In this document: positions 1 to 6,911 of the stretch, piece by piece
How the letters are laid out: each line of letters starts with the position of its first letter
How positions within the stretch are numbered: the first letter of the stretch is position 1
From: JBLHKS01 sp047620505
GTDB taxonomy: Bacteria > Verrucomicrobiota > Verrucomicrobiia > Verrucomicrobiales > DEV007
Length of the DNA stretch: 9,285 bases
Assembly: GCA_047620505.1 (NCBI GenBank)
Contig: JBLHKS010000259.1
Coordinates: 1 to 9,285, forward strand
Direction: 5' to 3'
The notes under the pieces: model-generated
What the model saw: only the letters and a program-made list of their open reading frames with translations
What the model was told of the DNA's origin: nothing
The model's database searches: none
Position numbers and translations under genes: made by a program

Positions 1-66
1 TTCAGACTCGACCGCTTGAATGGAGGATTAAACCATGAGGTTAAATTATTCGCTCTAAAATTCTAA
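1..66 (+). CDS. Possible C-terminal tail of an upstream outer-membrane protein (partial)
   Basis: A frame with no stop runs from the left edge to a TAA at 64-66. It encodes 21 residues ending HEVKLFALKF, an alternating polar/hydrophobic strand that closes on Phe. Bacterial outer-membrane beta-barrels commonly end this way because the BAM machinery reads the terminal aromatic residue. The stop lies only 3 bases before the next start at 70, so the upstream gene would belong to the same operon. The stretch is too short to assign a family. A competing reading is a 7-codon mini-ORF at 35-58 preceded by GGAGG at 22-26; only one of the two is likely to matter. Confidence 0.4.
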   Translation, partial: FRLDRLNGGLNHEVKLFALKF

Positions 67-69
67 GTA

Positions 70-738
70 ATGAAGAGAGATCCCAGTAAGGCTTTCCCCT
101 ATTCAGTCTTATCGTTTTTAGTCGGTGTAGCGATCGTGTCGGCAGGCGAGACTGCCACGCTGACTGGCGAGGTCCCGCTGCCCAAATCGAGGAAATCGGC
201 TCCCGTGAAGGTCCAAAGGTATCAGGTCGTAACCTCGGGCGGTGTGCTTGCGACAAACCCGTCAGTGGCGGTCGTTTACCTTGAAGGTAACTTTCCAGAT
301 CTAAAGGTTCCGCGCACTGTTCAATTGGCTCAAGAAAACATGCTTTTCTCGACGAACTTGCTGCCAATCCGACGAGGAACGACCGTCGAATTTCCCAACA
401 ACGACACTGCATACCACAGCGTTTTTTCCTATTCCAAAGCGAAGCGCTTTGATCTGGGGCGCTTCCTTCGTGATGAGAGGCCGGTCCCATCTCAGCTCTT
501 CGACAAGCTGGGTTTGGTAAACCTGCACTGCGACATTCACGAACACATGCGAGCCATTATTCTCGTACTGGACACTCCGTATTTCGTGAAGACAAACCCG
601 AACGGCAGTTTTGTTCTCAGCGGTCTGCCGACTGGCAATTTCAAATTGAAGGCTTGGGTGAATAGCAAGACCACGCTGGAGGTGCCTGTAGTCTTGGTTT
701 CAGGCCAAACCCAACGGGTCGATTTTTCTATGGAATGA
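70..738 (+). CDS. Secreted cupredoxin-like (plastocyanin-type copper) protein, methylamine-utilization-protein-like
   Basis: A 222-aa exported protein, probably periplasmic. The N-terminus has basic residues (K2, R3), a hydrophobic core at about 11-24, and a likely cleavage site near SAG at 24-26. Residues about 30-170 form a cupredoxin-like domain. His116 lies in the AYHSVFS strand, and Cys154, His157 and Met160 lie in the loop NLHCDIHEHM. This is the His-Cys-His-Met ligand order of type-1 copper sites, with an extra His159. Residues about 172-220 (NPNGSFVLSGLPTGNFKLKAW) resemble a carboxypeptidase-regulatory-like beta-sandwich. Proteins of this build are often labelled methylamine utilization protein, but no methylamine dehydrogenase genes are seen here. 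It would bind copper for electron transfer or metal sensing; that role is inferred. An in-frame stop at 64-66 rules out an earlier start, and no clear Shine-Dalgarno is seen. Its stop overlaps the next start by ATGA, implying translational coupling to the sensor kinase. Confidence 0.82.
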   Translation: MKRDPSKAFPYSVLSFLVGVAIVSAGETATLTGEVPLPKSRKSAPVKVQRYQVVTSGGVLATNPSVAVVYLEGNFPDLKVPRTVQLAQENMLFSTNLLPIRRGTTVEFPNNDTAYHSVFSYSKAKRFDLGRFLRDERPVPSQLFDKLGLVNLHCDIHEHMRAIILVLDTPYFVKTNPNGSFVLSGLPTGNFKLKAWVNSKTTLEVPVVLVSGQTQRVDFSME

Positions 739-1700
739 TGAGAACTGTCCATCGTCGCCTGCGATCAGAGTGCTCGAAAGTCATCGGTTCGCCGATCACT
801 CCGGGCTTTGCTCGCTTTCGAACGAAAGTCGTTCTCACCATGGCCTTGGTGATCGTCGGCATAACGGGAAGCACGATGTATTTGTTCGACTGGATTGCTC
901 AGAAGGGCGAACACGAGCGGCTCTATATCGAATTCCGCGCCAATCACGGTGAGTTATCTGGCGGCCAAGAGGCGAGGCGGGCGGTCATTGCGGAACGGTG
1001 CAGGACGCTCGCGCGCTCGGTGAGAATTCTTGCGGCACTGGAGGAGAACGACCTGGAGGAACTCTATTTAAGGGCGGTTGTCGAATTGCGCGATGTGCTC
1101 GGGGGCGGAGACCAACCGCGTGACGACGGCCTTCCCGAGTTGATGAACGTCTGGCGGTTTGCGTTCATCGATGTAGATGGCGAGGTATTGCTGGATCCAA
1201 ATGGTGCCGCATCCGAGCCGTGGATCGCGCAACTCGGAATGGATGGCATTCCAGATGGCCAAGAAACTGGATACATCGTTGTTCCGGACACGGAGGACCG
1301 GGATTCGATCTATGAGGTGATTGCAACCACAGTCGTGAGCACTTGGAACGGTGAAGCAGTCGGCGCGATCGTGATCGGGTTTGAGCCGGTTGAACTGATG
1401 GAGCGTGAAGGAGTCCGCGGGGTTACCAGCGGTCTTCTCTTGGATCGCAAGCTCTACCTGCCGACGCTGTCCGCAGTGGACGAAGGCGCGGTAAATCGCG
1501 ATTTGGCGGGAATCCTCGACCACGCCGAGACTGAAAAAGAAGAAGAAGGAACGGAGGTGGACGTGTTAGGCTCCGCCCATCTTGCGTTTACCAAATCACT
1601 GAATCCGGGGTCCCGTCTAAAGGGAGCGAAGGACGTGAGTCTTTTTCCGCTCAGGAATCCCTGGCCCGGCGAGCAGAGCAACGAGGTAAAATCGGGCTGA
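735..1700 (+). CDS. N-terminal half of the hybrid kinase as it reads: TM1 plus extracytoplasmic sensor
   Basis: This is the 321-aa product actually encoded up to the premature TGA at 1698-1700. It has one N-terminal membrane segment (VVLTMALVIVGITGSTMYLF) and a large extracytoplasmic region. That region includes FAFIDVDGEVLLDP and EAVGAIVIGFEPVE, strand patterns typical of Cache-type ligand-binding domains. Residues after about 306 (RNPWPGEQSNEVKSG) are out-of-frame sequence and not part of the native fold. If made alone it would be a membrane-anchored sensor fragment without kinase activity. The start ATG (735) overlaps the cupredoxin stop; a second ATG follows directly at 738 and could also be used. 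Confidence 0.7.
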   Translation: MMRTVHRRLRSECSKVIGSPITPGFARFRTKVVLTMALVIVGITGSTMYLFDWIAQKGEHERLYIEFRANHGELSGGQEARRAVIAERCRTLARSVRILAALEENDLEELYLRAVVELRDVLGGGDQPRDDGLPELMNVWRFAFIDVDGEVLLDPNGAASEPWIAQLGMDGIPDGQETGYIVVPDTEDRDSIYEVIATTVVSTWNGEAVGAIVIGFEPVELMEREGVRGVTSGLLLDRKLYLPTLSAVDEGAVNRDLAGILDHAETEKEEEGTEVDVLGSAHLAFTKSLNPGSRLKGAKDVSLFPLRNPWPGEQSNEVKSG

Positions 1701-3424
1701 TTGGCGCGCTGGTCCTCGCTATCGGCCTTGGCGTGAGCCTGTTTGTGTCGGCCCGTCTTTCGAAACCGGTCGAACAACTTGCCGAAGAATCTGCTGAGAA
1801 TCGCGTGCAACGCGACCTTGCCGAAGCCGCGCAACTCGAAAGCGAGCAAAAGTATCGCAGCATATTCGAGAACGCGGTCGAAGGAGTTTTCGTCCTGTCG
1901 GCGGAAGGCTGTGTGATAAGCGCAAACCCAGCTCTCGCGAGAATTTGCGGCTATCCCAGCCCTCCCGCCATGACCGACAAACCCAGCAGCTGCCAGTTTG
2001 CCAATCTCTACGCCGATCTCGAGCGTTGCTACGAATTGGTCAACACGGTTAATGACCAAGGTTCAGTTTCTGGTTTCGAGGCGGAGATGGTCGCCTTGGA
2101 TGGCCGCCGAATCTGGGTATCCCAAAATATGAGGCGAGTGGACGCCGCCGATGGCGAATCCTATCACTTCGAAGGCTCTATGGAGGACATTACCGCGCGC
2201 AAGCACGCTGACGACGAAATGCGATCGCTGAACGGGAAACTCAAGACGGCAATGAAGGATCTGAAGTCCACGCAACAGCAGATCATCCAGCAGGAGCGAC
2301 TCCGTGCGCTCGGCGAGATGGCGACCGGCGTGGCCCACGACTTCAACAATGCGCTCACTCCAATTCTCGGGTATAGCGAGTTGCTCTTAGTTCCATGGGA
2401 GGAAATGGAAGAATCGCTCAGGGAGAGCTATCTTGAAATGATCACAACCGCCGCCACAGACGCGGCGTCAGTCGTCACGAGGCTCCGCGAGTTCTTCCGG
2501 CCGAATCTAGAAGACGACGCGATCGGACCGGTTGATCTGAACGAGCTCGTCACCCAAACCATCAACCTCACCCAACCACGGTGGCGTCAGCAAGCGCAGT
2601 CCAAAGGCATAACGATTGAGGTGACCACGGATCTCGCTGGCCACATGCCTTCGATAGCTGGCGAAGCTCCTGCGCTTCGCGACATGCTAACCAACCTAAT
2701 CTTCAATGCTGTGGACGCCATGCCCGATGGAGGGAGGATTGTTGTCCGCACCAGCTTTCGGACCGATCGAAATTTCATCGAAGTCTCCGATTCTGGAATT
2801 GGAATGTCCGAGGATGTCCGCAAACACTGCCTTGAACCCTTCTTTTCGACCAAAGGCGAGCACGGCACCGGATTGGGGCTTTCGATGGTCTTTGGAATCG
2901 TCAAGCGCCACAGCGGAACCATCGACATTCGAAGCAAAACCGGAGAAGGCTCTACATTTGTGATCTCTCTACCACCCGTTGTGCAAGCTGGAGCCACCGA
3001 AATGAGCGATGATCAAGGGGGCGACGGTGCAAAATTCCAGCGACCGCTGCAAATTCTCGTAGTTGACGACGAAAAGCCGATCCGCGTGTTCCTTGCCGCT
3101 GTGCTTAAGAAAGATGGTCACCAAGCCGTTTTGGCGGAGAACGGCGCCGAAGCGCTGGAGCTATTCGGCGACGGGCAAGGATTCGATCTCATGATGACCG
3201 ACAAGGCGATGCCCAACATGAATGGCGACCAGTTGGCCACGGCGATCAAGCAAAGATCGCCCGAAACACCCGTCATTCTCCTCACCGGATTCGGGCGATT
3301 CCTCGACATCTCAACTTTCCCCGACATTGACGTGCTCGCGAGCAAGCCGATCAGCATCGATGCGCTTCGCGACGCCATAGCCTCAGCTACCACCCCTCCT
3401 CCACCCGCCAGATTAGCCGCATGA
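735..3424 (+). pseudogene. Hybrid sensor histidine kinase (sensor-TM-PAS-HisKA-HATPase-receiver), split by a frameshift
   Basis: One membrane-bound hybrid kinase lies in two frames. The first half (735-1700, 321 aa) has TM1 at about residues 31-52 and an extracytoplasmic sensor region at about 55-305, probably Cache-like. The second half, in the other frame, first encodes TM2 (KIGLIGALVLAIGLGVSLFV, from 1688) and then a HAMP-like RLSKPVEQL segment. Counting from the GTG at 1733, PAS spans about 41-158, the H-box is AHDFNNALTP (His202), the N-box is NLIFNAVDAM (Asn325), G1 is DSGIGM (353-358) and G2 is GTGLGLS (378-384). The C-terminal receiver has D445/D446, phospho-acceptor D490, T518 and K538. 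All catalytic motifs are intact, and no DNA-binding output domain is present. Adding one base near 1641-1655, for example in the run of five Ts at 1642-1646, restores 896 aa. The GTG at 1733 lies inside TM2 and is not a credible independent start. Start and stop both overlap neighbours by ATGA. A sequencing error or a true mutation are both possible. Confidence 0.85.
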
Positions 3425-4693
3425 ACCCCCATCACTTCGGCCGCATATTCGCTGCGACGATTCTCGTTGCTAGCGTGCATCACCACGCAACCGCTCAAGA
3501 CGACGAATTTCTTAACTACGTTCAGGATGCGCTCACATTCAGCGCGCAGGATGACAACGTCCGAATCAAGGTTAGCGGTCTGGTCGACCTCGAATACTAC
3601 TCGCTTCCAGAGACCAGTCCCGGCCTCATCTTCACGGATGAAGATTCGCTGTGGAACCCTCGGCTAACCCTGTTCCTTGATGGGCAAATCGGCCCACATT
3701 TTTACCTGTTTGCTCAGAGCAGGGTAGATCGCGGATTCGATCCCAGCAAGTACGACGCCCAGATGCGGCTCGATGAATTTGCAATCCGTCTCACGCCCTG
3801 GGAAGACGGTCGTTTCAGTCTACAGGCGGGCCAGTTCGCCACCGTAGTCGGCAGTTGGGTGCACCGTCACCTGTCGTGGGACAATCCATTTGTTAATGCT
3901 CCGCTCGCCTACGAGAACCTGACAGGAATCTGGCACTACGCTCCAGTCAAGTCCCCGAACCAGCTTCTCGATTGGGGACATGTGCCTAACAAGCGCCGCA
4001 CAAAGTTTGGGAACGGTTTCTACGACAAGCATCTCCGTTTGCCAATGGTCTGGGGGCCAAGCTACGCCACCGGGGTCTCCGCTTCCGGCAAACTCGGCGA
4101 CTTTGTGTATGCCGTGGAAGCGAAGAACTCTTCACTCGCGTCTGCGCCCGAATCCTGGCCAGCGTCCGAAGTAGGCTTTGAGTATCCGACCGTCAGTGGT
4201 CGCTTCGGCTATCAGCCGAGCCCGGCATGGAACCTCGGCGTTTCGGGAAGCACCGGCCCGTATCTCAACCCGGATCTTGCGCGGCCGTTGGCTCCTGGGA
4301 CGAGCCTTGGAGATCTGCGCCAATCGTTAGTCGGATTCGATATCAGTTATGCACATCATCACTGGCAGATTTGGGGAGAAATCATGGCCTCGCGATTCGA
4401 CGTCCCCACCGTCGGAAATGCGGATACGGTGGCGTATTTTGTAGAAGCCAAGTATAAGTTCACACCCCAGCTTTACTGGCGCGCTCCGGTGGAACCAGCA
4501 ATTCTATAGCGACATCGCGAATTATGGCCGCGTAATTCCATGGGGACGTGAAATCATGCGCCTCGACTCCGCAGTGGGCTATCGGTTTAATCCGAATTCA
4601 CAACTAAAAGTCCAGTATAGTGTTCAAAGTGAAGAGTTTGCCGACTCGCAGTTCGAGCATATCTTAAGCGGACAACTAACGGTCAAGTTTTGA
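3421..4693 (+). pseudogene. Outer-membrane beta-barrel (porin-like) protein, interrupted by a +1 frameshift near its C-terminus
   Basis: An exported protein with a signal peptide at residues 1-25 (cleavage after HHATA). It continues as alternating aromatic/polar beta-strands, such as GPHFYLFAQSRVDRGF and RFSLQAGQFATVVGSWV, typical of porin-like barrels. As written the frame stops at 4507-4509 after 362 aa. The neighbouring frame continues at once from 4487 with RWNQQFYSDIANYGRVIPWG and further strands, and ends LTVKF before TGA at 4691-4693. That terminal Phe is the expected barrel end. Removing one C from CC at 4486-4487 gives WRARWNQQFYSD and a 423-aa protein. The start codon overlaps the kinase stop (ATGA), so it is the last gene of the operon. 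The substrate is unknown. Loss of the last barrel strands would probably block outer-membrane assembly if the shift is real. Confidence 0.82.
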
Positions 4694-4755
4694 CACAGGG
4701 AGGGTAAGACTTTGAGTGGACTGGCTGCCCATCGTTTGGGAGGGATATTGAAAAC
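4694..4755. other. Short convergent intergenic spacer
   Basis: Sixty-two bases separate the stop of the + strand operon (4693) from the stop of the - strand SUMF1-like gene (4756). A shared bidirectional terminator would be expected here. Only a weak 4-bp inverted repeat is visible (CCCA/TGGG around 4728-4740), without a T-run, so no terminator is called. Confidence 0.6.
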
Positions 4756-5820
4756 TCATTGTTCGTTCCTCGGCACTCCGAGACAAATCCGAAAACCGTC
4801 GCGGGAATCTGAATAGGCAGGGCCCCCCAACCCGAGGCGAACGGCGCAACGAGCATTGCCGGGGACATCGAAATAGTTTCCGCCGCGGCAGACGGGCTGT
4901 GGCTTAGTTTTCACGAAATAGGCATCTTCATGTCCCCCTGTAGGATCAAAGTGATCCAAGACAATTTCCCAGACACCACCACACATGTCGGCTAAGCCAA
5001 AACCGTTTCGGCCACTTTCACCGTAGTGATCGACTGGCGAGACGAATGCAAAACCGTCGCTCCACGGCGCGTTCGCGAGTGGCCAGATCTTGTTCCGGCC
5101 CGGTAGAAAATCGACGGCAGAAATGTTCAGCCTGCCTTCGCCGTCCTTGAGATCGTCTCCCCACCAGAAGAACGCGCGTTCGCGATCGCCACGACAGGCG
5201 TAAGCCCACTCGGCTTCAGTGGGCAGCCGATATTCCAGTCCCTCGGGCAAGCGACCCGCTTCGCTCTCTTTTTGCGTCAGCCACTTGGCGAACGCCCGTC
5301 CGTCGTTCCAGCTCACGCAGACGACCGGATAGACGTCCCGCAGGGGGAAGCCGAAATTCGGATCGCGCCAACTCTTGTCCTTCATCGATTTCCACGGATG
5401 CGGTGGCGCCTTGGCGGTGATCTTCCACTCCGGATCGAAGCAATACGTCTCGCCGCCTGGTTGCTCGGCGGAGCTGACATAACCGCTTTCCTCCGCGAAA
5501 CGCCGGAACTGTCCCACGCTGACTTCCGTGCGGCCCATCCAGAAACCGTCTTTGACCCGCATCGGACGCGGCTGCTCTCCTTCGTAAGATTCGCGCACGG
5601 TTCCCGGCGTGGCTCCTCCTTCGATTCCAGTGGCCCAAGCGCGTTCTTCCGGCGTGCTGCCCATCTTGAAATCGCCGGGAGGAATGTAGACAAGCTCCAA
5701 GGTTGAATCGCCGCCAAGATCGGCCAGTTTTGTGTCGCCTTTTGTGAGCTCTTCCGCAGAGGCTCCGTTTGCGAGAACGCCTGCGATGATCGGCAGAAGA
5801 AAAGTTCGTTTGGTGTTCAT
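4756..5820 (-). CDS. Secreted FGE-sulfatase-domain (SUMF1-like) protein lacking the catalytic cysteine pair
   Basis: A 354-aa exported protein. The ATG at 5820 is chosen because a clear signal peptide follows (residues 1-22, cut after GASA); the frame stays open further upstream but encodes only low-complexity sequence there. The domain starts at LELVYIPPGDFKMGSTPEER (41-60). Further hallmarks are FWMGRTEVSVGQFRRF (93-107), VVCVSWNDGRAFAKWL (166-181), YRLPTEAEWAYACRG (197-211), GLADMCGGVWEIVLD (275-289), CRGGNYFD (311-318) and ARCAVR, ending in DGFRIC. These define the formylglycine-generating-sulfatase fold. True aerobic FGEs carry a copper-binding Cys pair, C-x4-C, just after GGS(Y). Here that loop reads GGNYFDVPGNARC, with Asp at the first Cys position, a loop about 3 residues shorter, and only the non-catalytic Cys of RCAVR. 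It is therefore probably not a sulfatase-activating enzyme, despite the sulfatase at 7010-8821. A ligand-binding or other role in the envelope is inferred. Confidence 0.85.
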   Translation of the reverse strand: MNTKRTFLLPIIAGVLANGASAEELTKGDTKLADLGGDSTLELVYIPPGDFKMGSTPEERAWATGIEGGATPGTVRESYEGEQPRPMRVKDGFWMGRTEVSVGQFRRFAEESGYVSSAEQPGGETYCFDPEWKITAKAPPHPWKSMKDKSWRDPNFGFPLRDVYPVVCVSWNDGRAFAKWLTQKESEAGRLPEGLEYRLPTEAEWAYACRGDRERAFFWWGDDLKDGEGRLNISAVDFLPGRNKIWPLANAPWSDGFAFVSPVDHYGESGRNGFGLADMCGGVWEIVLDHFDPTGGHEDAYFVKTKPQPVCRGGNYFDVPGNARCAVRLGLGGPAYSDSRDGFRICLGVPRNEQ

Positions 5821-6106
5821 GATAGGGATTTCGTGAGTTTGCGTATTCTGGCGGCTTTCGTCCAGTCGTTTCCGGCGCGAGCGAATCCGCCTGCCTTTTG
5901 CGGCCCGTCCAGAATGCGGACTCGATTCCTGCCGACCAAGTCGATACGAGCATGGAGGGAACCGTTTGCCCGCTTTGGCGACGACCACCGGCGTCGCGAG
6001 CCAAAACAGGAAGGCCAGTCCGTCATTCGGCGCGGGCAGCGCGATGTTTCGGGCAACCGCTAGAGTTGCGAATACCAGCACATTGCAGGTCGGTTATGTC
6101 ACCAAC
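5821..6106. other. Non-coding or decayed spacer upstream of the SUMF1-like gene
   Basis: About 286 bases lie between the SUMF1-like start and the recombinase remnant. Open frames exist in several phases on both strands, which is expected in GC-rich DNA. None shows a recognisable domain, a signal peptide or a good start. The - strand frame continuous with the SUMF1-like gene includes a short hydrophobic patch (DGLAFLFWLATPVVVAKAG, about 5970-6026) followed by Arg/Ser-rich sequence. It could be a gene relic but cannot be named. The promoter of the SUMF1-like gene must lie here, but no convincing -35/-10 pair was picked out. Confidence 0.5.
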
Positions 6107-6457
6107 TTAAGTTTCCCAACAACATCGGCTAAGGCACCGATCTATTCCAATCACGTGGCGATCGAGGTCTATCGGAACGAGGCGTATCCATTTTTCTTCA
6201 AAATTGACTTCCTCCCAAAACAATCGGCCCAACTCATTTCCCGGCCGAAGGCCTGCAAAATCGCTATTACGAAGTATGGCGAGCAGCTCGCGATCATGCT
6301 CTCGGGCGCAATTCAGAATGCCCCGGACCTGCTCAACTGTGTAGATTGCGACGCTCTTTTCCCTGACCGTGCACGTCTTCACTCCTTCGATGGGATTCAC
6401 CGCGATCAGATCCGGAATTGAGCTCTTGTAATCGACGATAAACGGCTCCGGATCCAA
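6107..6457 (-). pseudogene. Truncated tyrosine recombinase/integrase remnant
   Basis: About 116 codons survive from a TTG at 6457; a stop lies just upstream at 6467-6469. The recognisable part is YTVEQVRGILNCAREHDREL (39-58) followed by FAGLRPGNELGRLFWEEVNF (67-86) and EEKWIRLVP. This matches the start of the catalytic domain of tyrosine recombinases, with the first catalytic Arg in the GLRPGNEL box (R71, E75). Homology stops at about residue 95. The Lys, HxxR, His/Trp and nucleophilic Tyr motifs are missing, and no core-binding N-terminal domain is recognised upstream. The gene is broken at both ends and cannot encode an active enzyme. It lies about 240 bases from an attachment-site-like structure (6690-6910), so it is probably what remains of the integrase of an integrative element. 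Confidence 0.72.
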
Positions 6458-6695
6458 TTGAAATTGCTATCGTTCTCACCCATCTCGATCAGCCCGGGGG
6501 TCCTTGATCGTTTTCGTCTTTCGATCCATAGCTTTCCGCGGCCGGTAATCATAATGACGCTCACTGTGCGCGTCTTCGCGATGGACGCTGCAATAGCCTT
6601 CAATCCCGTATTGGTCCTGCACCTTTTCAATTACCCCAATTGAGTAGATCTTGCCGGGACCAAATTCGCAGGCAAGAGGCATGCCTCATCGTAGC

Positions 6696-6717
6696 GGAAA
6701 ACACACGGAAAACACAC
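6696..6717. repeat. Perfect 11-bp tandem direct repeat (2 copies)
   Basis: GGAAAACACAC occurs twice head to tail with no spacer. The 11-bp period is about one helical turn, so a protein reading both copies would bind on the same face of the DNA. Such direct repeats are common as arm-type binding sites of tyrosine recombinases. A second pair with the same period lies on the other side of the tRNA-end fragment at 6890-6911. Confidence 0.8.
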
Positions 6718-6788
6718 ACTTTTTTGGATGAAAACAGCGATTTCCGGCCTTATAGAGCCCTCGAAAAACGGGTCTTTTCAGAGGGGTA

Positions 6789-6809
6789 AATCGCTGATAC
6801 TGAGCGATT
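6789..6809. repeat. Inverted repeat, 7-bp arms with 7-nt loop
   Basis: AATCGCT (6789-6795) and AGCGATT (6803-6809) are exact reverse complements around a 7-base loop. A further AGCGATT copy occurs at 6736-6742. No T-run follows, so it is not an obvious intrinsic terminator. Its position just beside the tRNA-end fragment suggests a recombinase or accessory-factor site, by inference. Confidence 0.6.
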
Positions 6810-6819
6810 CCCAAGGAAG

Positions 6820-6842
6820 TGGAGGCGAGGGGAGTCGAACCC
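6820..6842 (-). other. tRNA/tmRNA 3'-end fragment, probable attachment-site core
   Basis: Read on the - strand, the segment contains GGGTTCGACTCCCC followed by TCGCCTCCA. That is a T-arm with the invariant TTCGA loop, the 3' half of an acceptor stem and discriminator A. The rest of a tRNA or tmRNA is absent: sequence beyond 6843 gives no anticodon arm, D-arm or matching 5' acceptor strand, and only three of the five T-stem pairs can form. It is therefore a 3'-end copy, not a gene. Integrases of islands and phages commonly use tRNA or tmRNA 3' ends as attachment cores, which fits the recombinase remnant nearby. Whether the parent gene is tmRNA or a tRNA cannot be settled here. Confidence 0.68.
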
Positions 6843-6852
6843 TAAACAGATT

Positions 6853-6865
6853 GTTGATTATCAAC
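6853..6865. repeat. 13-bp palindrome next to the tRNA-end fragment
   Basis: GTTGAT and ATCAAC are exact reverse complements around a single T. The palindrome lies 10 bases beyond the tRNA-end fragment, on the side where the missing tRNA body would be. It may be a dyad binding site for a recombinase or directionality factor. It is short enough that chance cannot be excluded. Confidence 0.5.
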
Positions 6866-6889
6866 GATTTACACATGAAAAATAGCTCG

Positions 6890-6911
6890 CCACACGCATT
6901 CCACACGCCAT
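6890..6911. repeat. 11-bp-period direct repeat (2 imperfect copies)
   Basis: CCACACGCATT is followed immediately by CCACACGCCAT. The first eight bases are identical and the period is 11 bp, the same as the pair at 6696-6717, with which it shares the CACAC core. The two pairs bracket the tRNA-end fragment, as expected for integrase arm sites on both sides of an attachment core. Confidence 0.7.

Noticed and set aside
1733..3424. The kinase half from GTG 1733 as an independent soluble histidine kinase gene
   Set aside because: The GTG falls inside a membrane helix encoded continuously upstream in the same frame, and the preceding gene supplies exactly the missing TM1 and sensor.
5272..5706. 144-aa + strand ORF opposite the SUMF1-like gene
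   Set aside because: It is an antisense shadow of a strongly supported gene, with no start signal or domain of its own.
5821..6081. N-terminal extension of the SUMF1-like gene to an upstream ATG at 6081
   Set aside because: The added 87 residues are mostly Arg/Ser-rich with no domain. A proper signal peptide begins at the internal ATG at 5820, where an exported protein should start.
6476..6682. 68-aa - strand ORF starting MPLACEFGPGKIYSIGVIEK, as the integrase N-terminus
   Set aside because: It does not resemble a recombinase core-binding domain and is not in a frame that joins the remnant at 6107-6457. It is left unassigned.
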